This document shows, piece after piece, positions 8,695 to 16,810 of a stretch of 64,000 bases of DNA. The translations under genes were made by a program, and so were the position numbers. Source of the DNA: Granulicella sp. S156 (lineage in GTDB: Bacteria; Acidobacteriota; Terriglobia; Terriglobales; Acidobacteriaceae); the NCBI RefSeq assembly GCF_009766105.1, contig NZ_LMUH01000018.1, positions 84,403 through 148,402 of the forward strand, written 5' to 3'. Every line of letters begins with the position of its first letter. The first letter of the stretch is position 1. The notes beneath the pieces were generated by a model. The model was not told the origin of the DNA. It saw nothing but the letters and a program-made list of their open reading frames with translations, and searched no databases.

Positions 8695-8970
8695 CTATCC
8701 ATTAGTAGCCACAGTGGAGACACGCAACACATCGTTCGGGCGTACGCCCTGCTGTGCTAAAGGCGCAGCGAAATCGAGACTAGATCCATTCCAGATCACC
8801 TCGGGCTCTCCTTCGCCCTTGAGCACATTCCCGCGTTCGCGCAGGTCGAAGAGGATTTCCTCTAACACCATGTTGAGGGTCTCTCCCTCGTCGATATCAA
8901 CGCTGTACTTTGTCTCGCCGCTGATTGTTTCGAAATAGATCTGATATTTGGGCATAGCAGGCTCATTCAC
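8695..8970 (-). CDS. Ubiquitin-like beta-grasp protein (YukD-like)
   Basis: A 91-aa protein (86 aa if translation starts at the second Met, MPKYQIYFET). The pattern fits a beta-grasp fold: strand (KYQIYFETISGETKYSVDID), helix (ETLNMVLEEILFDLRERG), strand (PEVIWNGSSLDF) and a final segment (QQGVRPNDVLRVSTVATNG) like the QGIKDGDTLRV ends of YukD/EsaB and ubiquitin-like proteins. It ends in a single Gly (T-N-G) rather than Gly-Gly, and there is no extension to be trimmed. It lies between the RING-like gene and the E2, strongly suggesting it is the modifier of the cassette. Whether it is covalently conjugated is untested inference. Confidence 0.78.
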   Translation of the reverse strand: MNEPAMPKYQIYFETISGETKYSVDIDEGETLNMVLEEILFDLRERGNVLKGEGEPEVIWNGSSLDFAAPLAQQGVRPNDVLRVSTVATNG

Positions 8971-8993
8971 CTTCAGGGTTGGGCGCGGTATAT

Positions 8994-9722
8994 TTACGCA
9001 CCATGGATCTCAATATTCTCGGTAGTTTGTACCACCGTCATAGTAAGCGATGCAGGTAAATCGGGAAGAGCTGTACCGCAACGCTGACATTCCCCATTAT
9101 TAAAGTCCCAGCACTCCCGACATTGTGGACGACGGCAGTGCGGACAGATCCGCAAATCTACCTGCTCGGCAGAGCCGAGGCAAATCTGGCAACGTCCATA
9201 GGCGGAGCGAGGACCTGCGACCCGCGTCCACCATTTTTCTCCCGTGGGCAATACGGGAACGCGCTGTTCCAGACACAGGGTGCAACGTCTGTGCTCAAAA
9301 CTCCAGCAGGCCTCATCGCAGACCTGCATGTGGCAACGTGGACATTTAAAGCTCAAGGCCTGCGTTGCCAGACGGCGGTTGCACAACGCGCAACGTACCC
9401 GGCTACGCAGTAATACGAACATGGTTAGTCCACTGCCCGCCGCAGCGAACAGAAAACTGAACCACTCGGCAAAGTCACTGCGGAAGGAGAACTCTGCCAG
9501 AAGAACACTCAATAGCACGGCTCCGGCGCACACTAATGGCGGTAGCCATGGGCGATCCGAAGAAAGATCGAAGTGCGCCCACAACAGCGTAACTCCAACA
9601 CTTAAAAGCAACGCGACCGGCAGCGCAACAGGCCCGCCGGCCAGGCAGGCGCCGAATTGCGCGGAGCAGAGCAGAATAATCACACCGGCAAGCAGCGCAA
9701 AACGTTCAAGCGACCGGTTCAT
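8994..9722 (-). CDS. Membrane-anchored double RING-like zinc-finger protein, candidate E3
   Basis: From the ATG at 9722 the product is about 242 aa. The N-terminal half has about four transmembrane segments (for example FALLAGVIILLCSAQFGACL). The C-terminal half has two modules of eight Cys each. Counting from the TTG at 9725, the first has C112, 115, 128, 131, 136, 140, 148, 151 and the second C179, 182, 194, 197, 202, 205, 213, 216. The spacings (2-12-2-4-3-7-2 and 2-11-2-4-2-7-2) are nearly identical, indicating duplication. Each octet can hold two zinc ions as in RING or other binuclear treble-clef domains. Its start overlaps the E1 stop (ATGA). With E1, Ubl and E2 beside it, a membrane-bound E3 is the natural hypothesis. 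A structural role is the alternative. Confidence 0.75.
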   Translation of the reverse strand: MNRSLERFALLAGVIILLCSAQFGACLAGGPVALPVALLLSVGVTLLWAHFDLSSDRPWLPPLVCAGAVLLSVLLAEFSFRSDFAEWFSFLFAAAGSGLTMFVLLRSRVRCALCNRRLATQALSFKCPRCHMQVCDEACWSFEHRRCTLCLEQRVPVLPTGEKWWTRVAGPRSAYGRCQICLGSAEQVDLRICPHCRRPQCRECWDFNNGECQRCGTALPDLPASLTMTVVQTTENIEIHGA

Positions 9723-10810
9723 CAACTTCCTTCCTCATCATTGACAGGAGCAAAAGTACGACGGAATTGATATAGATGCTGTTCAGGCAATCCAAGCTGC
9801 CGCGGGGTGAAATCCGAGGCCGTATCCCCACTGCCGAGGCTGCTGACTATCTTAGTAGGCTCGCAACTGCCGATGGCGCCACACTGCGTACAGACTGTTT
9901 TACGACGAATCAGGGCGACGCGCCTTTTTGGGAAAGTGCGGTGGCCGCACAGACGACAGCGTGCCTCCAAACATTGTGGCCAAACCGTCTGTAATCGTAA
10001 GTCGTTTCCACTCAATGCTTCTCGAATCGGTCGATCGTAAGCCAAGGGTAGCCACTCGCCTTCGGGAACGTCGTGCCATGGACAGCTAACGCTTCGAGGC
10101 AGTTTCAGGTCCTTATGAATCCATGGCTCCATGGCACGACTACCGTCCAGGCGAGTAGAAAAGGAGTTCTCGAAAGGACGCCCACCTACAGAAAACGCCT
10201 CAATCAATCGAAACATGGTTGCTGCTGTTTCTCTCAAAGCATCGTGCGTGCCGGTCATGTTGGACGTTTCCTCAACCAATCTGCAGCCCAGGGATGTAGA
10301 AACGGCATATGACAGCAGCTCTGCACGCCGTATCTCTGAGATACCACACAGGTAGCAGGCAGCTTCACGCGCTGGCGAAAACCAGGATACCCGTCCAGCT
10401 GCGATACCTTCTCCCATTACTCCGCCGTCCAACATCTGCAAGCCCAATATACGAGCTGCGATTGAGGTCTCTAGCCGAGCTAAGGTGCTGTCAGTACAGG
10501 AGATAATAAGATCACATGCCGCCAGCCTGCCAAGACCAACATCAGCGATCTCTGCTGCAATACCGTTCCACGCCAGCGCATACTGTTTCCAGATCGCATC
10601 AACGAGTAACTCTGCTTTGAAGTGCGCAAAGACCCCAGCGCCGCATGTGGAAAAAACGTCCCCATACAGTGAGCTAAGGGGGACATTGCGTGGCTCGAGG
10701 CAATCAGGATCGATTATTAGAACATTCAGAAAGGCGTTTTCGGCCAGTATTCTGCATATTTCGGAGCCGAGCGCGCCAGCCCCAATTACCGCTAAATTCA
10801 AGCCTTTCAA
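9722..10810 (-). CDS. ThiF/E1-like ubiquitin-activating-fold adenylyltransferase
   Basis: A 362-aa protein beginning directly with a Rossmann ATP-binding fold (VIGAGALGSEICRIL, 8-22), an acidic strand end (IIDPDCLEPRN, D34/D36, N42), Lys65 after a Gly-Ala stretch, and SCTDST (104-109). These are the hallmarks of ThiF/MoeB/E1 enzymes, which adenylate a ubiquitin-like C-terminus. Paired cysteines C152/C155 (CYLC), C285/C288 (CRLC) and C307/C310 (CTQC) should bind zinc. The usual Arg-Gln after the Asn (NLNRQ in ThiF) is not obvious. The C-terminal 110 residues may bind the E2 or Ubl. It is the first gene of the leftward operon and apparently starts with TTG. No thiamine or molybdopterin genes are nearby, which argues for a conjugation role. 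Confidence 0.82.
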   Translation of the reverse strand: MKGLNLAVIGAGALGSEICRILAENAFLNVLIIDPDCLEPRNVPLSSLYGDVFSTCGAGVFAHFKAELLVDAIWKQYALAWNGIAAEIADVGLGRLAACDLIISCTDSTLARLETSIAARILGLQMLDGGVMGEGIAAGRVSWFSPAREAACYLCGISEIRRAELLSYAVSTSLGCRLVEETSNMTGTHDALRETAATMFRLIEAFSVGGRPFENSFSTRLDGSRAMEPWIHKDLKLPRSVSCPWHDVPEGEWLPLAYDRPIREALSGNDLRLQTVWPQCLEARCRLCGHRTFPKRRVALIRRKTVCTQCGAIGSCEPTKIVSSLGSGDTASDFTPRQLGLPEQHLYQFRRTFAPVNDEEGS

Positions 10811-11001
10811 GCGTTCCCCGATAGAACTACAGGATGTGTGCCCCCAAAACGCTGGGCGTCCTCAATATTTAATTGATAATTTTCGAATACAACCTTATGC
10901 CTTTCTTATACTTCCAATACACTTTACACAACACAGAATAGTACCGAACATAGAGTAGCTTGGTATCTCTGTCGAATTGACCCCGGTTTCCGATTGGCAA
11001 G
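10811..11001. promoter_or_regulatory. Divergent promoter region between the Ubl-conjugation and T6SS-like operons
   Basis: 190 bp separates the divergent starts. The middle (about 10862-10960) is clearly AT-rich (for example AATATTTAATTGATAATTTTC), unlike the flanks. This is the only space for promoters of both operons, so coordinated control is likely. I could not assign -35/-10 boxes with confidence. Confidence 0.55.
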
Positions 11002-11952
11002 ATGAGTATTTATCGTGGGCTTTATTTCTCAACATTGATTGGTGCAATAGGTGGCCTTCTCGCATCGCTATGCACTGTTCTACTGTCGATACCTATGGCA
11101 AACACCGGCTTGCGATGGCTGCCGGATAGCATCACGCTAATAGTCTTTGGCCTCTTGGTCGGCTTGTTGCTGTATTTTCACTTCGATCGCGTACTTTTGG
11201 GTAAGATCCGCGCGTCCTCCATAGGATTTGGATTTCTCTTTGGCGCTTTTTCAGCCGCTGCCGCTGCTGCGCTCGCATACGGACTTAGAACCAGTATTGC
11301 CTCCACATCCCCCACGCTTTATCGTGTGACAGTTTGGGCTTTTTGTTTTTCCCTCATCGGCCTTGGCCTTGGGCTTCGTTGGGCGAGAAGCAATCGCGGG
11401 CGCGTTCTCCACACCTATGCCGGTAGCTTGGCTGGTGGCTTGCTGGGGGGACTAGTCTTCATCCTCTTCACTCCGCATTTGTCTGCCGGCATCTCCATGT
11501 GCAGCCTGATGCTGGCAGGAGCGGGAATAGGATTTGGGAGCGGCATCGCTCCTGTACTGGTGCGCGAAGGCATCATGCGTTTCATTAGTTCCGGCGATGC
11601 ACGAGCACAGAACAAACTTGGCAAAAACAAAACGCTCTGGGACCTTGATATGGATGAATCCTATGTTCTCGGCAGCGCGCCGACAGCACAGGGCGGAAGC
11701 CGCTTTCAGCAAGGTGCGGACATCTGCATTCCTGACTCTTCCGTTGCGCCGCGTCATGCCGTTATCTTTCATAAAGGCGGTCGTTATTTTATTGCACGGC
11801 ACCCGGATGCGTCCGGTCCGGAAGGCATATCGAAGTATGTTCTTCGCATCAAAGGTAAAACGGTTGTCAGCTCACAGGAGCTGCATCCTACCGATGACCT
11901 TCTGATCGGTCGCACCGCTCTCCGCTTCGAAAGCAGAAAGCAAGGAGAATAG
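11002..11952 (+). CDS. Polytopic membrane protein with C-terminal FHA domain
   Basis: A 316-aa protein. Residues 1-195 contain about six transmembrane helices with Gly/Ala-rich loops. A cytosolic tail follows (about 215-316) with an FHA-type beta-sandwich: SYVLGSAP, then the ADICIPDSSVAPRHAVIF core (S/R-x2-H), and DDLLIGRTALRF at the end. FHA domains bind phospho-threonine, so this is a likely substrate or effector of the kinase encoded across the divergent promoter. It heads the T6SS-like operon, one base from the VWA gene. In canonical T6SSs the FHA protein assists TssL/TssM assembly. Since those are absent here, this polytopic protein could act as membrane anchor (inference). Confidence 0.8.
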   Translation: MSIYRGLYFSTLIGAIGGLLASLCTVLLSIPMANTGLRWLPDSITLIVFGLLVGLLLYFHFDRVLLGKIRASSIGFGFLFGAFSAAAAAALAYGLRTSIASTSPTLYRVTVWAFCFSLIGLGLGLRWARSNRGRVLHTYAGSLAGGLLGGLVFILFTPHLSAGISMCSLMLAGAGIGFGSGIAPVLVREGIMRFISSGDARAQNKLGKNKTLWDLDMDESYVLGSAPTAQGGSRFQQGADICIPDSSVAPRHAVIFHKGGRYFIARHPDASGPEGISKYVLRIKGKTVVSSQELHPTDDLLIGRTALRFESRKQGE

Positions 11953-11953
11953 C

Positions 11954-13429
11954 GTGAAGATCATCAAACATCTCGCAGTTCTCGTTTGTGCCGCAGCAAC
12001 CTTTGCTAGCGCGCAGGAGCTTCCTAAGCCGTCCCGATTGCTGCTGACATCTCCGCCCCAGCTGGTGGATTGCGCTCCTGTAATGCAGTCTCCGTGCATG
12101 TCCGCTGCCGTTACACCAGGCGATTCGGCAGGCAAGCCCGCACCCTTCGTGTTGCCTCAAGCATCGCAACTGACTGATGCGTTTACGCTGCAAAGCGCAT
12201 CCGGGGACATGAAGCCGTTCTACGTCAGTGCTGGACTAGGCCCTGATGCTGGTCAGCACACGAACGTCGTCCTGATGCTCGTCGATATCAGCGGCAGCAT
12301 GAACCAGCCGATGGCGGGCAGCCGTTCTCGATTTGAAGCGCTCAAGAGTGCCATCGCGCAGTTTCTGGCGGGGATGCAGGACGGTTCAGACCGCGTTGCG
12401 ATCGTTCCCTTCGAGAGTCACGATGTAGTCTCAACCATCCGGTCTGCGGTTTTTACGACACATCGAGTCGAAGCCCTGGCACAGCTTAATGCGTTGCGCT
12501 CACCGGGGCCTAAGAACAATACGGCGCTCTATCAGGCCGTTTTCTCCGGAGTAGATTCACTAAAGGGTGAACTCGCCTCTTTGCAGCATGATGGCGTGAC
12601 TGCTGCGGAGTTACAGCCGCATCTGATCGTCATGACTGACGGTAAGAATGAAGTGGAGCCTGGCGACGATCCGGGGTTATTGAACGGTGACCATGGTCTG
12701 CAGCAAGCTGTGGAGCAAGTGCAGGTCTCGCACTTGGATACGATCGGTATCGGCTTTGGCGACCAGAAGGACATCGATGCAGATGCATTGAAAAGCCTCA
12801 CGAAGCGCTTCTATTATGCGGCGGACGCCGCGCAACTACTTGCAGCTCTGCATGTTAGCCGTTCGGCGGTAAGTCATTCCATCCAGCTCACTTGGCCGTT
12901 ACCGGAAGCCAATCGAGTCGCCCTGATGGGCCATGATCAGGTCTGGACACCGCGCCTGCAACTGGAGGATGGGTCGGTACTTCTGGGTGACCCTCTTCGC
13001 CTCATTGTTCCGGCCACGAATGCCCCAGTCTATGACCGTGGAGCTTCACCGGAGGAGTTACAGGCGTTGATCGCTACCCATCCTCCCGCGACGTCTGGTT
13101 GGTCGAGTGTTCTCGTCCACCTGTTGCTCTATCTGGGCGCAGCGGTTATCTTGCTCATACTATGGTTCTGGGTGCCGCGTTTGATTTGGGGTGAACAATA
13201 TTCGAGTTCCGTTCCTGGCCGTTCCCGACGTTGGAGCAGCGACCGCTCGGGGGTTACCTCTGCGTCCGGCGTGCAGGTACGTTCTACCTCCAGCCTTCCC
13301 GCAGGCTTTACACCGGAACTCGAATCCGCCAGTCCGTTGCGCCGTTCCGCTGCACAGACGACACAAGTTCAACCGCGTAGCGAAGCTTCCCGCACACGCC
13401 TTACTTTTGATCAGAACTCGTTGAAATAG
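11954..13429 (+). CDS. Secreted/membrane VWA-domain protein
   Basis: A 491-aa protein with an N-terminal signal peptide (KIIKHLAVLVCAAATFASAQ). A von Willebrand factor A domain (about 95-300) carries the metal-ion-dependent adhesion motif DISGSMNQP (DxSxS), a Thr-containing loop and IVMTDGKNE. A beta-sandwich region follows, then a transmembrane helix (LLYLGAAVILLILWFWVPRL, about 392-412) and a basic, Ser-rich cytosolic tail of about 80 residues. The periplasmic VWA and the TM anchor suggest a role in holding the apparatus in the envelope. VWA proteins are not core T6SS parts, so this may replace missing membrane-complex functions. It starts with GTG two bases after the FHA gene. Confidence 0.83.
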   Translation: MKIIKHLAVLVCAAATFASAQELPKPSRLLLTSPPQLVDCAPVMQSPCMSAAVTPGDSAGKPAPFVLPQASQLTDAFTLQSASGDMKPFYVSAGLGPDAGQHTNVVLMLVDISGSMNQPMAGSRSRFEALKSAIAQFLAGMQDGSDRVAIVPFESHDVVSTIRSAVFTTHRVEALAQLNALRSPGPKNNTALYQAVFSGVDSLKGELASLQHDGVTAAELQPHLIVMTDGKNEVEPGDDPGLLNGDHGLQQAVEQVQVSHLDTIGIGFGDQKDIDADALKSLTKRFYYAADAAQLLAALHVSRSAVSHSIQLTWPLPEANRVALMGHDQVWTPRLQLEDGSVLLGDPLRLIVPATNAPVYDRGASPEELQALIATHPPATSGWSSVLVHLLLYLGAAVILLILWFWVPRLIWGEQYSSSVPGRSRRWSSDRSGVTSASGVQVRSTSSLPAGFTPELESASPLRRSAAQTTQVQPRSEASRTRLTFDQNSLK

Positions 13430-13439
13430 GAGACCCTGT

Positions 13440-13940
13440 ATGCCTCTGATAAAAGTTGTTCGAAAAGGAGTTACACCCGCCGTTCGTAAGGTCCCCACCT
13501 CGACGGCTGCCGCTATGCTTCCCATGACGCTGAATCGCGTTAGTGGCGAAGCCGTATCCGAAACGGAAGACCTTACGAAGGTAGAGGACCTCGGCGACGC
13601 GTTTCGGAAGTTCGAACCGAAACTGAGCTTTCGGGGCTATGCTGGTCCCGAGGAGACGGAGTTCCGCTCCGAATTCGAGTTCCGCTCTATCAAGGACTTC
13701 GATCCTGAGAATCTGCAAAAGCGCCAGGAGGCCAAGGGAGCAGATGGTACATCCCATTTCCTGCGTAACGATCTTGCTGACTTGAAGCAAAACATTGACT
13801 TACTCTATCGGTTAAAAGATCGCTGGAAGCTGCCTGCGGTGCGACGCGCGTGGGGCAATGCCAGTCAGCGTGAGGAAATTGTCAATGCACTTGGCAAGCT
13901 GCGCACCGAACTCGAGCGTGTTGCAGAGGGGGAAAAGTAA
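13440..13940 (+). CDS. tssB: TssB (VipA/IglA-like) contractile sheath small subunit
   Basis: The 166-aa product matches TssB in size and pattern: FEFRSIKDFDPENLQKR is the conserved DF-x-P segment, followed by LLYRLKDRWKLPAVRRAWGNA and a C-terminal helix (EEIVNALGKLRTELERVAEG). TssB pairs with TssC to form the sheath that contracts to drive the Hcp tube. It lies directly before tssC with a 3-base gap, the universal order. The N-terminal 50 residues are longer and more divergent than in proteobacterial TssB. Confidence 0.88.
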   Translation: MPLIKVVRKGVTPAVRKVPTSTAAAMLPMTLNRVSGEAVSETEDLTKVEDLGDAFRKFEPKLSFRGYAGPEETEFRSEFEFRSIKDFDPENLQKRQEAKGADGTSHFLRNDLADLKQNIDLLYRLKDRWKLPAVRRAWGNASQREEIVNALGKLRTELERVAEGEK

Positions 13941-13943
13941 ACC

Positions 13944-15284
13944 ATGGCTGAGACACCCACATTGAATCGCACAACCGAGCAGATTTTGAGTAACAGTCCG
14001 GCTCGCGAATTGCTTCAGGATATCTTCGCTGACCTTCACCCCGGTCTCACCAACGAGAAGCGTGATCTTGCGAGCATCTTTTCCGCTCAGTCGGCTAAAG
14101 AGTTCCTCGGCCAGCTCACAAACTTCGAGCAGTTAATCAGCGCTGACGATAGCTACGAGCAGACTGTCAAAAAGCTTCAGGGCCAGATCGACAGTGCCGA
14201 AGGCATACGCGATCAACTGCTTGCGCAGATATTCGATCAGATCCGGCCTATAGAACTCTCGTACCGCCAGATCCAGCTCTTCTTCGAAAACTCAAAGGTG
14301 GGCGACGGTAAGATTCGCAAACCCGTCGAGCTTTTCATCCTCAACGCCGATCCGAAGGCGATGCAGGACATCTTCTCGATGAACATTGCGGCGCTTGAAC
14401 ACTTTATTGTTCAGCGCAATGATAACTTCAACTTCCGTGATGACATCTGTAACCTTGTCATTCCCGGCTATTACCCACAGTCCATTCGCGAGAAATTTGA
14501 GCAAATAGCGAACGCCTGGGGTATGCTCCTGATCGGCGATCTTGATGACGAGACGTCCTTCAAAAACGTTGAGCGCAATTTCCTGCCCGGCGGTAAGTAT
14601 GAGTTCCTTAAACGGCCCGAAGACCAGGCGGCGGCGGATGTTTGCCTGATGGGTTATTTGCAGGTGCGTTCAGCTCACTGGTTCGAAAAGAATAGCGATG
14701 TAAGCGATGGCCTCTACAGCCCACCTTCGATGGTTTTTGCGGGTGCGGTTGCGCGGGCGGACGACGCGCAGGGTATGGCGCAGGGTCCCGTCGGTTCACG
14801 ATTCGGCAGAGTCAACGGCGCGGCTAAAGCACGGATAGAACCACTTATCGGACAGATGGAGCATCTCTCCATGGAACGACAGCTGATCCCCATCATCCGT
14901 GATGCAGACAATCACCTGTGTTTTTACGGTTGCCGGACCCAGGCTGACGATCCGTATGGAGTGCTCAAGTTCTTTACTTCATATCGTATTCTGCGATACT
15001 TGGAACGCTGCTGCCGTCACTACCTGCTGCAGGTCGCGGGCCAAGTGCTGACGCGGGACTTCATGGACCAGCAGATCGAAACACCGCTGAAGCGCCTGTT
15101 AGACGAGCAGGTAGAGCAGGGCACGATCCTTGGTTATGACCTGTTTGTCGATAAGGATTCCAACAAGCGTATGCAGGGCATCTGCGACATCACGCTGAAC
15201 GTGATGCCAACTGGACCTGCTGAAACCTTCGTGCTCAAAATCGATGTACCAGAGTTCAGCCGGCAGGAGCCCGCAAAGAATTAG
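13944..15284 (+). CDS. tssC: TssC (VipB/IglB-like) contractile sheath large subunit
   Basis: A 446-aa TssC-like protein. Recognisable parts are VELFILNADPKAMQDIFS, VIPGYYPQSIREKFEQIANA, the ADVCLMGYLQVRSAHWFEK stretch, and a C-terminal half with YRILRYLERCCRHYLLQVAG and DITLNVMPTGPAETFVLKID. It is shorter and more divergent than proteobacterial TssC (about 490-500 aa), which suggests a non-classical T6SS subtype. It follows tssB, and with it would form the helical sheath recycled by the ClpV encoded downstream. Confidence 0.83.
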   Translation: MAETPTLNRTTEQILSNSPARELLQDIFADLHPGLTNEKRDLASIFSAQSAKEFLGQLTNFEQLISADDSYEQTVKKLQGQIDSAEGIRDQLLAQIFDQIRPIELSYRQIQLFFENSKVGDGKIRKPVELFILNADPKAMQDIFSMNIAALEHFIVQRNDNFNFRDDICNLVIPGYYPQSIREKFEQIANAWGMLLIGDLDDETSFKNVERNFLPGGKYEFLKRPEDQAAADVCLMGYLQVRSAHWFEKNSDVSDGLYSPPSMVFAGAVARADDAQGMAQGPVGSRFGRVNGAAKARIEPLIGQMEHLSMERQLIPIIRDADNHLCFYGCRTQADDPYGVLKFFTSYRILRYLERCCRHYLLQVAGQVLTRDFMDQQIETPLKRLLDEQVEQGTILGYDLFVDKDSNKRMQGICDITLNVMPTGPAETFVLKIDVPEFSRQEPAKN

Positions 15285-15307
15285 GCCCCACGACGAGGTG
15301 GATTGCG

Positions 15308-15763
15308 ATGAACCAGGTGCGATTTCAGATAGGTGTACCGCGTGTTGGCTCTGCAGCACGTAATGCAGAAGATGAAAACAGTCTTGACTCTGCCTCTGGA
15401 CGGCTCGTCCTTCCGGAGGCTGGCTCGGCTGCGCGCGCAGCCGAAGCAGAAAGGGCTGCCAGCGGGTATTCGACTCCAACCGTTGCAGGATTTGCTCTGC
15501 GCGGTCAAAACGGAACGGTAACTCGTAATACGTCCGTCACACGGGGCGTGTTGAATAGTGCAGGTGCGCCAGCGCCGCTAGCTGACGCACCTGCGCGGCC
15601 CGAACTATCAGCGGCACAATGCATGCCCGAGATGCTGCCCTCCGAAAAACGAGGCAGCAATCCCGAACAGTCTCGCGCTGGTCCGCTGAATCTTGCCGCG
15701 AGCCGTTTCCAAACGCTGGTGCAGTCGCTTTTTTCTTCGGGCGATACAACCGATAAGTCCTAA
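15308..15763 (+). CDS. Unknown Ala/Ser-rich protein between tssC and hcp
   Basis: 151 aa, low complexity, no signal peptide or TM helix. It carries two similar segments, GSAARNAEDE near residue 14 and GSAARAAEAER near 39, and a predicted short helix at the C-terminus (SRFQTLVQSLFSSGD). No known family is recognised. It is in phase with the operon, 23 bases after tssC and 45 before the first hcp. It could be a small chaperone, a tail-length or sheath-capping factor, or a cargo protein. None of these is supported beyond position. Confidence 0.55.
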   Translation: MNQVRFQIGVPRVGSAARNAEDENSLDSASGRLVLPEAGSAARAAEAERAASGYSTPTVAGFALRGQNGTVTRNTSVTRGVLNSAGAPAPLADAPARPELSAAQCMPEMLPSEKRGSNPEQSRAGPLNLAASRFQTLVQSLFSSGDTTDKS

Positions 15764-15808
15764 ACTGTCTTACGCCAAACCCCAACTCTCACCCTTAAGG
15801 AGCAACCT

Positions 15809-16285
15809 ATGGCAAGTCCATACCGCACAACTGTCACCATCGATGGCCAGAAGTTTCAGGCAGTGACAACCAGTGTGAAGTTCAACACCGCAAAAGACCG
15901 TTCCGGCGTTGCCCAAATGGGTTCGCTCGCCACGAAGATTCGTGTATGGGCCGATCTCCACGACGATCAGAACCTCCCTTTCTCGACAGTGAAACATCTG
16001 TTCGATCTATCGAACGTAGTGACCCGCGACAAGATCAAGCCCGTCAAGATCGAGTTCTGGAAGGATGACTCGCAGCAGGATGCGCTGATCTCCTATAGCT
16101 TCAACGGCTGGATTCGTCGCTTTGAAACCTCTAACCCGCTCGACTTCCTTCCGAAGGCGCAATCCATCACCACCGAAGACGCACTGGCCGAAGGCGCTGC
16201 TCCCAGCCTGAATCACATGCTGGTCCTCGACATCGAGCCTGCATTGAATCAGCAGAACTTCCAGGCTGTACAGATGAGCAACTAA
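15809..16285 (+). CDS. hcp: Hcp-family tube protein, copy 1
   Basis: The 158-aa product has the Hcp beta-barrel pattern: a short N-terminal strand, then TTSVKFNTAKDRSG and MGSLATKIRVWADLHDD, a central helix (TVKHLFDLSNVV), strands around IKPVKIEFWKDDSQQDALISY, and the C-terminal MLVLDIEPALNQQNF. Hcp forms stacked hexameric rings inside the sheath. It is a clear paralogue of the following gene, sharing FSF-type turns, the SNVVT-DK motif and the NQQNF end. A 16-residue insertion before the final strands distinguishes it. A good ribosome-binding site (AAGGAG) precedes the ATG. Confidence 0.82.
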   Translation: MASPYRTTVTIDGQKFQAVTTSVKFNTAKDRSGVAQMGSLATKIRVWADLHDDQNLPFSTVKHLFDLSNVVTRDKIKPVKIEFWKDDSQQDALISYSFNGWIRRFETSNPLDFLPKAQSITTEDALAEGAAPSLNHMLVLDIEPALNQQNFQAVQMSN

Positions 16286-16352
16286 GCTTCGCGCTTCGTA
16301 GTGCCTTTACGCATTCATACCCCGAGCCGGGCCACCCGAAAGGATCGATTCC

Positions 16353-16802
16353 ATGGCAACTCCCTCTCGTAGCACCTGCACCATAGACGGCAATAAGTTC
16401 GATTGCCTTTCTATCTCAGTAGCTTTTAGCACAGACAAAGACCGCGCCGGCATGCCCCAGATGGGCTCCCTGGCTACTGACATCCGCGTGTACGTCGATT
16501 TCCATGACGATACCAACATCCCCTTTTCCACCATGAGCAATCTCTTCAGCCTGTCGAACGTGGTGACAAAGGATAAGGTAAAGCCGATTAAGCTCGAATT
16601 CTGGAAGGACGATGCGCATCAGGACTCACTGGCCTCGTATAGCTTCAATGGCTGGATCAGCGGTTTCCACACCCTCAATCCCTACCAGAGCGACACGCAA
16701 CTCAGCGGCGAAGACCACGCTGGCGTGAACCACATTCTGGTGCTTGATCTCGAAGCACAGATGAACCAGCAGAACTTCCGGGACATCTCACTCAGCAACT
16801 AG
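16353..16802 (+). CDS. hcp: Hcp-family tube protein, copy 2
   Basis: 149 aa, paralogous to the preceding gene across its whole length (MGSLATDIRVYVDFHDD, FSLSNVVTKDKVKP, LEFWKDDAHQDSLASYSFNGW, LDLEAQMNQQNF). Two diverged tandem Hcp copies may form mixed rings or load different cargo. It is followed directly by a strong hairpin (16811-16847), which could raise Hcp mRNA relative to downstream baseplate genes. Confidence 0.82.
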   Translation: MATPSRSTCTIDGNKFDCLSISVAFSTDKDRAGMPQMGSLATDIRVYVDFHDDTNIPFSTMSNLFSLSNVVTKDKVKPIKLEFWKDDAHQDSLASYSFNGWISGFHTLNPYQSDTQLSGEDHAGVNHILVLDLEAQMNQQNFRDISLSN

Positions 16803-16810
16803 AGTCGTGC

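Noticed and set aside
7172-10810. Interpretation of the ThiF-like gene as thiamine or molybdopterin biosynthesis
   Set aside because: No thiS, thiG, moaD or related genes are nearby; the neighbours are E2-, RING- and Ubl-like.
15308-15763. Possible VgrG or PAAR spike gene
   Set aside because: Far too short for VgrG and without the PAAR beta-prism motifs.
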